64,000 nucleotides of DNA. Source: Arctopsyche grandis (taxonomy: Eukaryota > Arthropoda > Insecta > Trichoptera > Hydropsychidae). The notes under the pieces are model-generated. The model saw nothing but the letters and a program-made list of their open reading frames with translations. It did not search any database and was not told the origin of the DNA. Below are positions 30,944 to 42,953 of the stretch, piece after piece. The DNA is taken from positions 11,150,001-11,214,000 of the forward strand of contig NC_135360.1 in the NCBI RefSeq assembly GCF_051622035.1, given 5' to 3'. Made by a program: the position numbers and the translations under genes. Position 1 is the first letter of the stretch. Each line of letters begins with the position of its first letter.

Positions 30944-32190
30944 ATATGTATGTTTGTATATAAAGCTACAGAAATGGATAGTGACACTTCGGCAGTTGTA
31001 TGTATATTGTCATCAATCAGCTGCTATTTTGGGTCAGATTTATTATGTTTTCGTATACAACAAGATCTACACGTGATCTTAAAAAAAAATTACAATAATG
31101 CTAAGGAAATTCTGTGAAGAGTATGTGGGGACCCTACGACATGGTCAAGTCAGGGTTGCCAGCCTACGAGTTGGGTTGGGATTCAACCATGTCAGTGAAT
31201 CCACTTTACTTTCTTCCCACCTGTCACAATAAACAGCGTGTATAAACCGCACCGCCGTTTTGCTCGCTTCGTCCCCATAAGGAGAAAAAATTGGAAAGGA
31301 TAAACCAGCAAGTTGAACTTCAACTCTATAAATGCATCTCATGTCAAATACTTTTAATTTCAATCAAAGATCTACTCTGCAATCATATACAAAATCAGTT
31401 CATATGATGTCGAATGTACAGATCCGCACCCACATCGACGTTAATGTGAAAAGGCATATGAAATCAGTAGCTATAAGAGACATTATAGAAAATTGAATAA
31501 ATGTTTCGATCTGATTCTAAATGATACAATTTCTTAGTTATGCTGTGCTTGCTTAAAACAAAATAAGCAATTTTCACACTGCGACAATTCTCCGTGCCCA
31601 CATACAGTTGCACTGAATCGCTCATGTGAAAATGACTATAATTTTCATTTTTTTTATTATATATACATACATACATATACCTATGTACAGTGTAGGTACA
31701 TGAGTAACACAATTTTCATTGAAATAATTTCACAGCACGTAACGAAACACGCGAGATCGAGTACTGCAGTGTGGAAATTCAGCACAAAGGGGCTGTTATG
31801 TACATATTCGGTATAAAATAAAGCATGAAAAATGACGTTCGTCACACATCAAATACATACATACACACCGACACACATACACCTAATTAAATACGGCATT
31901 TTTCAAACTGGGAGAGGGGGAGACTAATTCTTGTCAAGAGGAAAGTGATATTTGAAATCAACTGAATAGAAACCCATCACAGGACAAGCTCATAATTCTT
32001 ATAAGTCTTTATCTAGAGATGAATTTCTAAATTGAGAGAATGTATTTTTAAACATTGATTAAAATTTGATTGAATAACCAAAGAAAAATATACAGTTCTT
32101 GTTCAATATTCAAAAAGTTACATACAAATTTCTAAACCTAACATGTTTTTCTAGTTCTACTAGGACTATGTACTCATCTCCAAAACTTTT
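30944..32190. other. No gene identified
   Basis: AT-rich with short (acat)n patches. Nothing supportable on either strand. Confidence 0.4.
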
Positions 32191-32194
32191 ACAT

Positions 32195-32510
32195 CATTTA
32201 CAGTCATCCACCATCCACTGCTGGATGAAGGCCTCTGCGACACTCTTCCGTTCGTTTTTTTTTTCACTATGCAACACTATTTTTCTTGATTTCGTCGACC
32301 CATCTTACTTGTGGTCATCCTTTCACCTTTATATATTCTCTCGGGTAACATTCCAGCACTTCCTTTGTTCACCTTTCGCCCATTCTTCTAGCTACATATG
32401 TGGCCCACCCATTGCCATTTCAATATCTTTACTCTTTCCACTGATTCTAAGACATTTCATCGCACGACCCTTTCACCGCGGGGACAACTCGCCGACAGAT
32501 TAGATGCAAT
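32195..32510. repeat. LINE-associated dispersed repeat (3' region type)
   Basis: tcatccaccatccactgctg, gatgaaggcctctgcgacac, and further on cttgtggtcatcctttcacc and tggcccacccattgccattt follow a module order I recognise from repeats common in arthropod genomes and usually attached to non-LTR elements. Clade not determined. Confidence 0.5.
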
Positions 32511-34350
32511 TATTTTTTAATTATGCTAGATATACGCAATAAAAGTTTTCGAACAAAATACATATATAGTTTATTGTTTTGTTTTTAAAGAAAGCTAGAA
32601 AGTTTTCAATTAATTTTATTAAAAAAGAGTAACTACATATTATTCAAAAAAAGGATTGCTCCAAATATTTGAATAAAAGTTTCAATATACATTTCAAAAA
32701 GTAAAGTCAACATAAAACTTAAAGATTGATATTATGGATAAAAGATATTTGTATGATATCTGTCAGTGAGTTGTGATAAAAAGCCACCGCGATGAAATGA
32801 TCATGCGGTGAAATGTCTGGAAACGCTCTCCACTATATCCTCTACCCTTGTCGTACTTCTCACCCACGTATTTCTTTTCCTATCTCTGAGTTTATCTCGT
32901 AAAATAAGTATTTCAATATGTAAAACGTTTTCGTATATATGTTTTGTATATATACAAACTCGATGACGAAGTACACCGAAAAGTTGGGAAAATGAGTCTT
33001 GACATATTGCAAGTTGGTCGAACGAGATAGACCCGTAGCTTGTTGACTACGATCACATTTACATAGATCATACAACTGGTGTATGTCAAAAAAAGCTATT
33101 TTAAAACATGCAATTCATTATTCATGGAAAAATCAAAAGAGGTGTGGAGCGGGAAAGAGGTGTGAGGAAAAATCTGTGAGAATGAATATAAATTGTCACG
33201 ATGTTTTCCACGTTGCATGAAAAGAAGAATATATAATACGAAAAGTTTTGGAAACTTTGTTTTTCACAAGAAAAGGCGTTCAACATGAAAAGTTTGGAAA
33301 ACCTTAATTCAGAGTGTGAGACGTGCTTGACCCCTACGCCAAAGGACAAGTATAAATGAGAACGTTTCGTGCATTTGCGGAATATAAAATCGTGTTCTTC
33401 AAACACAAAAGCTCCCATTTTTAAGGAGGGGGTGGGCGGGCGGGACCCGCAAAAGAGAACGGTCCCAGTGTTCTAGGAATGCTAAAAATACGAAAAAAAT
33501 TATTCATTACCGAGGAGACGACGCGTAATATCGCACGATGTATCTTTAGACCAAGCACTCTGTATGCATGTTTTATGTATGTATGTATATACATTCGGGC
33601 GAGTTTCATTCAAGTGTTACGGAAAGGTTTACGAACTTTGAAGCGATGTATTATTAGAGGCAATAGAATCGGTAATTCACGCTCAGTTTTGATAAATATA
33701 GCTTTTTTTCTCTGACTTTTGGGTCGCTTTGATGTGTCAGAGCACGTGTGTATTTGATACGTGCGATATTTGTATGTATATTGAATTCGGTCTAGCTTGC
33801 AAGGGAATGGGTTAACACAATAAACCTATCACAAAGTAGATTTAGAACGGTTTTTGATACGTTGTACTTTTTTTGTGTGTATTATCTGTCTATTATACCT
33901 TTCGATTTCATTCTTTGAAGTTTGAGCACACAATGTGTATTGAGAATTGTATTGAAAAAAAAGCATTGATTTTTGTATTTACCTAATATAATATATATGT
34001 ACGTATAATGTTAGGTTTTTACCACAGGAGTAGACTCTTAGACGATTCATATATAGGTACATTACATTTGTTACATTAGTTGAGCTAACTATATATGTGT
34101 AAGTACCAAGTTTGCCTAATGCCGGAAACCGATTTTATCACTTGAGCAACCAGTGAGTTTCCCGGTGTGGCATGCTCCATACAACTGCATACATTTAATT
34201 TGGTCGCACAAAAAAGTCAGTGATGAAGTTGCTCACAAGTCACACGATGTGGCCCGGCTCTAAGACGGAAAGTAATTACAAAATTAAAAAAACAAATTAG
34301 TTTTTTATCTTGACAGTGAGGAAATCCGCACTAAATTCTTATAAAACCAA
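32511..34350. other. No gene identified
   Basis: Mixed AT-rich DNA. 33420-33450 is a G-rich patch. No family described elsewhere in this window was recognised. Confidence 0.35.
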
Positions 34351-34353
34351 TCC

Positions 34354-34558
34354 TCATATGAGCCGTTGTAAGTCCATTTTTCTTCATTTTGAGAAATGCA
34401 AAATACCGGTGGCTTGTAATAAATTTATTCTGCATGTCCGAGATTCTGGACATATCGAATTATAAGCAGTGATAACAATTTGTGAATTATGTCAAACTGA
34501 AATAGTGTTTTTGGAAGTGAAAATTGGACTTTCATTTTCAAATATAGCGGCTCATATA
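34354..34558. mobile_element. MITE family B
   Basis: Begins catatgagccgttgtaagtcc and ends aatatagcggctcatata. Interior markers gagattctggacatatcgaa, aacaatttgtgaat and agtgtttttgga recur at 41640-41838. About 205 bp, non-coding. Confidence 0.75.
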
Positions 34559-35091
34559 CATTATATATGAGTGCTAGCATATGTAATTACTGAGAGGGTA
34601 CAGTTATGAATTCGAGCAGCTGAAATGAAGTTAAATTAAGTAACAAGAATTATTATCAAAGCCTGAATTCTATGGACTGAAAAACTAAATTAAAACTCGT
34701 GTTATACTTACCAGAAGCACACACAAAGTTTTCGATGCAATACTAAGTAGATGTCTACATAGTTGGACGAACAAAAGTTATATATGAAGAATCGGTAAAC
34801 AAAAAAGTTGTGGAATAGAAAATATGAATAACTAACTCATATTGCGTGCTTATAATATTGACAAAGAATTGAAAGGACATATCGGTCAGAAATACGATTA
34901 AGGTTATATAAAATATGTACTGAAAGGGCAATGAGTGGAACATATAATAAAACGAATGTTTAAGATATGGACAAAGAAAATCTTTAAATAGTACTAGTGA
35001 AAAACCAAATTGAGGTCTAGCAAATGATTTTCACACTTTATCCTTTTTTTTTCTTTTCAGTTTTCACCATATATGTATGTATGCATGCAAC

Positions 35092-35555
35092 TCATGAACA
35101 TACTAGTTTGTTCATACACGAACCAATCAGGTCGGTTATATTGTACACAAAAGAACAAATTGACAAACGGACAGTTCTATTATATATAGTAGAACTATTC
35201 ATGCACAAATTATTAGGCATACGTTTAAGTATTCTCAATCGTTTATCCCATCATAAACGATTGAGATTGAGATTCTATGCTTACCACCGTATATGCTTAC
35301 CTTGGGTAGCAATATTTTAAGAATTAGTGGAAATGGTAATTGCAGCAATGTTCTACATAATGCTGTTTCATAGAATTTATCTGTTTAATACATGGCGTTT
35401 TGACACCTCAAAGGATTTGACAGCTCAAAAGTTTTGACAGCTAAAAGTTAAAAGGTGAGTATGTTTGTAGATAGCTTTTGACTATAAGCAACTAAAACCA
35501 ATAGTTCGTGTATGAACAAACTACTATGTTAATGAACTTTTCGACTGTAACATAT
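35092..35555 (-). mobile_element. MITE family A copy, reverse orientation
   Basis: tcatgaacatactagtttg at the left and aatagttcgtgtatgaacaa..gactgtaacata at the right, with attctcaatcgttt between. The outermost left terminus is missing and the central part has diverged (cgattgagattgag duplication). Confidence 0.75.
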
Positions 35556-36491
<936 letters not shown>

Positions 36492-36627
36492 TAAAGAAAA
36501 TAATCTATACATATGTATGAATAGAGTTTTCAAGAGAAAATGAGGAATTAATTTTCATTATTAAAAACAACTCACGGTGAACGTAAGTTAGGTAGTATAA
36601 TATACTATATATAAAAACGGACTGTCG

Positions 36628-36685
<58 letters not shown>

Positions 36686-36724
36686 ATATATATTTGTGAC
36701 GGACGATCAACCATCAACCAGTAT

Positions 36725-36895
36725 GCAGTTCGCTGGGGGCGAAGGCCCCCGGGGTGCCGAAGGCATCGGGAGCGCCGGAGGCGTCAGCGGCGCTGGTGGC
36801 GAAGGCCCCGGAGCGTCGGAGGCGCCGGGGGCGAAGGCCCCGGGGTGCCGGAGACATCGGGGGCGCTGGGGGCAAAGACATCTGGGCGTCGGCGA
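36725..36895. repeat. GC-rich minisatellite
   Basis: Degenerate units built around gggggcgaaggccccgg, gtgccg and gcatcggg. ggcgaaggcccc is a close relative of the hairpin core in the 38.8-40.3 kb satellite. It sits between (TA)n and a Helitron-like end, all frames open by composition. Confidence 0.75.
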
Positions 36896-37030
36896 TGCAC
36901 AAAACGTAATTCGTAATTCGTAATTTATCATGCGTAATTTCTAATTCGTGCATCAATTTCTTTCCGAAACCAGTCGATTCAATATCTTTAACTTTATTTT
37001 TATTCTAGTTTCGATTCCTTTTCGAAACCA

Positions 37031-37060
37031 CCCGTTGAAATCAACGGGCCCAACACTAGT
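37031..37060 (+). mobile_element. Helitron-like 3' terminus
   Basis: Perfect hairpin CCCGTTGAAATCAACGGG (37031-37048), seven bases, then CTAG (37056-37059) followed by T. Hairpin, short spacer and CTRR before T are the hallmarks of a Helitron 3' end. No 5' TC end or Rep/helicase was identified. caacgggcacaacactag at 49352-49369 is a relative. Confidence 0.5.
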
Positions 37061-37192
37061 ACATATGTATATAAAAATGGACGTGATTTACTAATGTTTG
37101 TGGGTAAGTGGCGGACGCGTCAACCAACGGGTGACGTTATTGTCAGATGCGCTGCGCGGGAGCGTACAAACATACACACATGCACGAAGACA

Positions 37193-37378
37193 CGTTATAA
37201 TTTCCATAGGATTTCCCTTTTAAATAATTGGCGTTTTGACAGGCAAAAGTTCATTTTGGTGAGTCTATTTGAAGATAGCTTTTGACTGACACTTAAATTA
37301 ATACCAATAGTTTGTATGAACAAAATAGTATGTTTATGAAAGAACCGCAGTGTGCAAGTTCACTGTAATATATACTGT
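37193..37378 (-). mobile_element. MITE family A fragment
   Basis: Reverse orientation: ccataggatttccc, ggcgttttgacag, gaagatagcttttgac and the eroded end cactgtaatatata. Right-hand half of the element only. Confidence 0.65.
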
Positions 37379-37535
37379 AATTCAATTTAAAAGTATCATT
37401 GATCCATCATACACTTAAAAAAAAATATTAAGCCATATAATTTGGATTTGGATACCGATGGAAATCATTCCATATCAGGCTGTACAAAAATTATGTAATT
37501 AGACAAGTCAACATGAAATATTTATTATTTATTTA

Positions 37536-37800
37536 TTTAAAGTTTAGAACATTAAAGCATTATAGGAATTCCTAATGCGCCACAATGGTCAAAAATATAA
37601 CAGAAAAGAAACAACATAATAACTAAAGAAATTAGACATAACAATTTAAATATGATTAGTGATGTGGCTAAGAAGCAGAAATATGCATTAAAAGTAATGA
37701 TGTTCATTAAAAAACATCATTTAGTACCGTTGAATGAAGCGAAAGCTCACTTGAAACGAAATATTCTAAACAAAACAAAACAAAGCCCCACCAAAACACA
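37536..37800 (-). mobile_element. LINE 3' fragment with terminal stem-loop
   Basis: On the minus strand the end reads cattgtggcgcattagg, aattcctataatgc, then ctttaaataaataaat. The inner part (tagtaccgttgaatgaagcg on the plus strand) matches 44850-44900, so it belongs to a family with another fragment at 44.8 kb. Confidence 0.55.
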
Positions 37801-38465
37801 CACAAAGTTGATTAGTTAGCGCTGCCTATTTATTTATTTTGGCGCGTCTCCATTTGGGAATCGCCTAGCAATTAGTTTGAAGGGTTTAACGTACCCTGGG
37901 TGTTTCGCGTTTGAACTTTTGCCCCCCCAGCACCGTGACCTCTAAAAAAGCTGCGAAAAGTTCACCCTCGGCGGGCAGAGATCGTATCGCAGAACGCTTT
38001 AGCTCGAACTTACCGACTCCATTTGCGAGCTTTTTTACGACCTCAGTCAGTCTGGAGAAATTTAAAATCGCATAAACTATCCACCGTGTTTGAGAACCGT
38101 CGGTTCGTGTGCTTATGTTTGATTCGAGCAAACAGAATCCGAGTCCACTCGACCCATTTACAGGAAATCCGATACGAGCGACAAGTTCATGGCGTCCGTT
38201 AAATCTGACCCGAAATTACGCAGCCGATCAACTCTAAAGTTTTGCCAACAACTTTCTCAATTTTCCGAATGAAAGTTCCCGATTCCATTTATAAATCGGA
38301 AAATTTTCCACGTTCTGTTTAAACGGCGCACGAAAAACTTATCAACGCTTATTACAGCCCGTCAAAGAGATAAGATAAGCTAGATAAACAAAGCAAGTGT
38401 CGGGTATGCATACATTCATAGATTAAAATCGCACGAAAAACACGAAGATTACCAAAAATCTATAC
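37801..38465. other. Repeat-free, moderately GC-rich stretch
   Basis: Unlike its neighbours, about 37850-38390 lacks simple repeats and known elements. An 81-codon minus-strand frame (37886-38131) has no recognisable motif. Candidate conserved non-coding DNA; unproven. Confidence 0.35.
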
Positions 38466-38466
38466 G

Positions 38467-38471
<5 letters not shown>

Positions 38472-38552
<81 letters not shown>
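38472..38552. repeat. (TA)n microsatellite
   Basis: TA run that directly abuts the ACTAGCTG terminus at 38553. Confidence 0.98.
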
Positions 38553-38554
<2 letters not shown>

Positions 38555-38790
38555 TAGCTGTATTACCCGGCTTCGCTCAGTGTTTATAATATAAACCGCT
38601 TAAACATGACTAAGCTAATTTAATTAAAAAAAAAAAAAAAATTAAAAAAAAATTTAAAAATTAAAAAAAAAAATAAAAAAAAAATAAAAAAAAATCAAAA
38701 AAAAAAATTAAAAAAAAAATAAAAAAAAAATTAAAAAAAAATTTAAAATTTTTTTTTTAAAAAATCAAAAAAAAAAATCAAAATTTTTTT
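38553..38790 (-). mobile_element. Helitron-like end plus A-rich tract
   Basis: Plus strand reads actagctgtattacccggct then tcgctcagtg; on the minus strand the unit ends in CTAG with T outside. The same type of end (actagctgaaccccggcatg) occurs at 61895. It is followed by about 150 bp of A-rich sequence broken by T and C. Assignment rests on the terminus only. Confidence 0.45.
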
Positions 38791-39360
38791 TTGCCTTCTA
38801 GGGCTTCGCCCTCGGCGCCCCCCTGAGCCTTTGCCTTCTAGGGCTTCGCCCCTCCACGCCCCATGAGCAATTGCCGTTTAGGGCTTCGCCCCCCTTAGTT
38901 AATGCCTTTTAGGGCTTCGCCCCTCCGCACCCCCATGATTAAATGCCGTCTAGGGCTTCGCCCCCCTTAGTTAATGCCTTTTAGGGCTTCGCCCCCCGCG
39001 CCCCCAAGATTAATTGCCGTTTAGGGCTTCGCCCCCCTTAGTTAATGCCTTTTAGGGCTTCGCCCCTCCGCGCCCCCATGATTAAATGCCGTCTAAGGCT
39101 TCGCTCCCATGATCAGTTGCCTTTTAGGGCTTCGCCCCCCACGCCCCCAAGATTAATTGCCGTTTAGGGCTTCGCCCCCCTTAGTTAATGCCTTTTAGGG
39201 CTTCGCCCCTCCGCGCCCCCATGATTAAATGCCGTCTAAGGCTTCGCCCCCATGATCAGTTGCCTTTTAGGGCTTCGCCCCTCCGCGCCCCCATGATTAA
39301 TTGCCGTCTAGGGCTTCGCCCCCCTTAGTTAATGCCTATTAGGGCTTGCGCCCCATGAGG
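38791..39360. repeat. Hairpin satellite, part I (about 72-bp composite unit)
   Basis: Two alternating half-units. One reads tgccttttagggcttcgccc then ctccgcgcccccatgattaa; the other reads tgccgtctagggcttcgccc then cccttagttaa. Each contains the self-complementary gggc-ttc-gccc. Roughly seven composite units with decay and deletions. Confidence 0.9.
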
Positions 39361-40315
39361 CTGGGCCTCACGGGGCTGCGCCCCTTGTGGCGCCCCCTTT
39401 TGAGCCCCATGGGGCTGCGCCCCATGAGGCTGGGCCCCCCGGGCCCCCTTCGGGGCCCCACGGGGCTGCGCCCCTTGTGGCGCCCCCTTTTGAGCCCCAT
39501 GGGGCTGCGCCCCATGAGGCTGGGCCCCCCGCGCCCCCTTCGGGGCTTCACGGGGCTGCGCCCCTTGTGGCACCCCCTTTTGAGCCCCATGGGGCTGCGC
39601 CCCATGAGGCTGGGCCCCCCGCGCCCCCTTCGGGGCTTCACGGGGCTGCGCCCCTTGTGGCACCCCCTTTTGAGCCCCATGGGGCTGCGCCCCATGAGGC
39701 TGGGCCCCCCGGGGCCCCTTCGGGGCCCCACGGGGCTGCGCCCCTTGTGGCGCCCCCTTTTGAGCCCCATGGGGCTGCGCCCCATGAGGCTGGGCCCCCC
39801 GGGCCCCCTTCGGGGCCCCACGGGGCTGCGCCCCTTGTGGCGCCCCCTTTTGAGCCTCATGGGGCTGCGCCCCATGAGGCTGGGCCCCCCGGGCCCCCTT
39901 CGGGGCCCCACGGGGCTGCGCCCCTTGTGGCGCCCCCTTTTGAGCCCCATGGGGCTGCGCCCCATGAGGCTCGGCCCCCCGGGCCCCCTTCGGGGCCCCA
40001 CGGGGCTGTGCCCCTGTTGGCGCCCCCTTTTGAGCCCCATGGGGCTGCGCCCCATGAGGCTGGGGCCCCACGGGGCTGTGCCCCTTGTGGCGCCCCCTTT
40101 TGAGCCCCATGGGGCTGCGCCCCATGAGGCTGGGCCTCCCGGGCCCCCTTCGGGGCCCCACGGGGCTGCGCCCCTTGTGGCGCCCCCTTTTGAGCCCCAT
40201 GGGGCTGCGCCCCATGAGGCTGGGGCCCCACGGGGCTGCGCCCCCCGGGCCCCCTTCGGGGCTGCGCCCCTTGTGGCGCCCCTGGCGGGGCCCCATGAAG
40301 CTACTCGCCTTGCGC
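39361..40315. repeat. Hairpin satellite, part II (90-bp unit, about ten copies)
   Basis: The block cggggctgcgccccttgtgg recurs at 39371, 39461, 39551, 39641, 39731, 39821, 39911, 40001 (variant), 40071 (variant), 40161; spacing is 90 bp, or 70 bp where a 20-bp internal piece is lost. Every unit has several short palindromes (ggggctgcgcccc, ccccttcgggg, cccatgggg). Because 90 is divisible by three and the units lack stops, frames of 240-340 codons stay open on both strands; these are not called as genes. Confidence 0.93.
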
Positions 40316-40503
40316 CCCCGCGGGGGTGAATCCATTGAAACGAAAAAAACAAATCGGCGCCCATGGATCGAAAAAAAAAAATCGAATCACGTGTTCGATG
40401 ACGTCACCGATCTACGGACGACGAAGACGACGACGACCAAGGATATTTACATATTTACATACATACAAAGTCTCTTTCCAAATTATAGATTAGATATATA
40501 ATT

Positions 40504-40936
40504 TTTTAATTTTTTAACAAGAAGGCCTAACAAGCAAACCCCATGCGCTTTCCTGGTCAGAAAAGTATTATTAGTACTATACGTATCAATACATATCAAT
40601 TAACACCCACAGAGACATTTATGGACAAATTTGTAAATTTGCAGCATTTTTAAACAATTCAGCGAAATTCAGTAAATATATCAATTTGCAGCATTTCATA
40701 AAATTCAGTTACATTAGAGATTGCTGAAAACTCGAGATTTTGCGAGGAAATAGGTAAGGTTGCCAATTTTTTGGAACCGTTTTAATGAAAGTCTGATAAA
40801 TTGGCAAACTCTGATATGAAACGATCGACTCGGACTCACAAATCCAAGATCTGGCCAACAGAAACCAGTGGGGTTTGAACACTTGGCCACTTTGTTCAAA
40901 GCATTATATGCTAACCACTAGTATATTCTGCTGGTT
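40504..40936 (-). mobile_element. tRNA-derived SINE, full length
   Basis: Minus strand: head ccagcagaatatactagtgg, B box gtgttcaaacccc, body gtttcatatcagagtttgcc, tail stem-loop ccaggaaagcgcatgggg..aggccttctt. Head type matches the copy in Pss intron 1 rather than that at 25.8 kb. Confidence 0.85.
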
Positions 40937-41638
40937 AATATATGTACATATATAACATAAACGACTTGACTTTGTACGTATTCAATATTGTGTCAAGTCA
41001 AATCTTGTTGGTTTAATCTATAAAAGCTTGTCCATTTATTTTTAATTTCACATTAGGATTAAACTTTTGTTTGTAAAATCTTTCACCTTTTATGAATATT
41101 AAAATATGAAAAAACAGTTTCTGATCGTGATGAATTACCTTTATCGCTGTAATTTAACCGTAAAGATCGCGTTGGCGATAAATCAAATAAGAATTTGATT
41201 TATCGCCAACTCATTTATTTCAACTTAAAATAAAGGGAATTTAATGAATTAACTCTTATCACGTTTAAACGACCTAAAAGCGTTTCGGACAAAAGAGTCA
41301 AATATGACATAACAATACACAATAAATTACGATAAGAAAATAATTGCAGTTTAAACGAACATTATCGTACGAGTTGTTGGGTTTTATTGCAGATGTATTT
41401 TTACAGCACCGTATGTTTACAATTATGTACCTGTTATCTGTCCTTATGAAACCCCTTCAGATTAATGTACATATTTACAATTTATCTACATATCACACGT
41501 AGTATATGCTGTTTTCTTTATAAGCATCATTGAAATTGACAATAAACTCGTTTATTACGATATTTTTCTCAAAAGACGACTATAACCTTTGACGAAATGA
41601 CTATAAATCACCAGACTGACAATTTTAGAAAACATTAT
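40937..41638. other. No gene identified
   Basis: AT-rich. A 16-bp inverted repeat gttggcgataaatcaa / ttgatttatcgccaac at about 41171-41210 is the only structure seen. Confidence 0.4.
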
Positions 41639-41639
41639 T

Positions 41640-41838
41640 ATATGAGCCGATATTTGAAAGTTGCTCTTCCACTTTTCACTTTTCATCTATTTCGAGAAAT
41701 ATCTCGGAAAATATTTTGCTTTTCCGAAATTCTGGACATATCGAATTAAAAAAATACGATAACAATTTGTGAATACATATAGTGTTTTTGGAACTAAAAA
41801 TTGGACTTCCGCCACTTTCAAATATAACGGCTCATGTG
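41640..41838. mobile_element. MITE family B, second copy
   Basis: Starts atatgagccgatatttgaaag and ends ctttcaaatataacggctcat; the termini are complementary over about 20 bp. Interior shared with 34354-34558. First in a run of four different elements. Confidence 0.8.
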
Positions 41839-41861
41839 TATAATAAGTAAATATGTTACGG

Positions 41862-42120
41862 TTGACGGACGATTGGCCGAATGTACACTTGGCCGATAGA
41901 CACTTTCCTGAACGGACACTTGGCTGAAAGGTGATTAGGCCCACGGAAATTTGACCGAATGAAATTTTTAATTGCTTAAATTTATCAAATCTTAATGGGG
42001 TCTAGGTGATTTTTTAATAATGTATCTGTTTTCAGCGAGTTATGAGTAATTTCAATACACAGTCGGCCAAACGTCCGTCAGCCTAATATCCGTTCAGCCA
42101 AAAGTCCGTCGGCCAAAAGT
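41862..42120. mobile_element. Element D: inverted ends built of GGCCGAA subrepeats
   Basis: The left end has repeated blocks gacgattggccgaatg, cacttggccgatag and cacttggctgaaag. The right end has their complements (gtcggccaaacgtccg, gttcagccaaaag, gtcggccaaaag). About 259 bp, non-coding. Flanked on both sides by atatgttac. Confidence 0.7.
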
Positions 42121-42130
42121 TCGCGCTCGA

Positions 42131-42530
42131 TATGTTACAGTCTAAATGTTTACGAACTATTGGTTTTCTTTAAAGTTTCATTCAAAAGCTATCTTCAAAT
42201 AGAATCACCAGAATGATGAACCAAATTAAACTTTTAGCTGTCAAAACGCAGTATTTAAAATGGAAATCCCATTGAAACCACATTACAACATTGCTATAAT
42301 TTCTGTTTCCACTAATATTAAAAATATTGCAAGCCAGGGTAAGCATACAATAGAGGATGGGACAAACGATTGAGAATACTTAAACTTATGCCTAATAGTT
42401 TGTGCATGAACAAACTAGTTTGTTTATCAATTTGTTCTTTCGTATACATTATTACTGACCAGATTGGTTCGAGTATGAACAAACTAGTATGTTCACGAAC
42501 GAAGGAAATGTACAATTGAACTATAACACA
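42131..42530 (+). mobile_element. MITE family A copy
   Basis: tatgttacagtc at the left; gaacaaactagtatgttc and the degraded ctataacaca at the right. Internal order matches the copy at 21.3 kb. The left terminus is shortened by deletion. Confidence 0.82.
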
Positions 42531-42534
42531 ATTA

Positions 42535-42925
42535 CACTGAGCAACAAAAAATCACGTTTTTGAGTTATCAGAGCGGAGACTAATCAATCTTTACTAAGTT
42601 TGACCCACTGAATTCGAATATGATAATTCTATCTCAATATGTTTTTTATCTAAACGTACTAACTCGAACGGTAATTGCGTTAGAAAGACTTTCGTTGCGG
42701 ACACATTTGTGACACTGATAGCGTTGGTGCAAGCGAGATGGCATGTAGTCCACCTCACAGAGTACAGCGGCCAAAAAACTGTAAAAATTGCGCATTTTTT
42801 TAAACGATCATATCTCGTAAACGATCGCGAACCAACAAAAATCATTATCATATTCGAATTCAGTGGGTCAAACTTAGTAAAGATTGATTAGTCTCCGCTC
42901 TGGTAATTTTTTTTGTTGCTCAGTG
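42535..42925. mobile_element. MITE family C with about 85-bp termini and TTA duplication
   Basis: Ends cactgagcaacaaaaaa and its complement ttttttgttgctcagtg. After a small indel pairing continues through agagcggagactaatcaatc, tttactaagtttgacccact and gaattcgaatatgataat. Flanked by TTA on both sides (42532-42534, 42926-42928). A CACTG start with a 3-bp duplication suggests a CACTA/CMC-type or Harbinger-type mobiliser; undecided. Confidence 0.85.
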
Positions 42926-42953
42926 TTATTATTACGATACAAGAGATCCTTTC

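Noticed and set aside
36696..36956. Frames of 74-80 codons in the GC minisatellite
   Set aside because: Low-complexity products of the repeat on both strands.
39325..40364. Open frames of 240-341 codons on both strands in the GC-rich array
   Set aside because: They are mirror-image consequences of a stop-free 90-bp tandem unit. All frames are equally open and none shows domains, so no gene is called.
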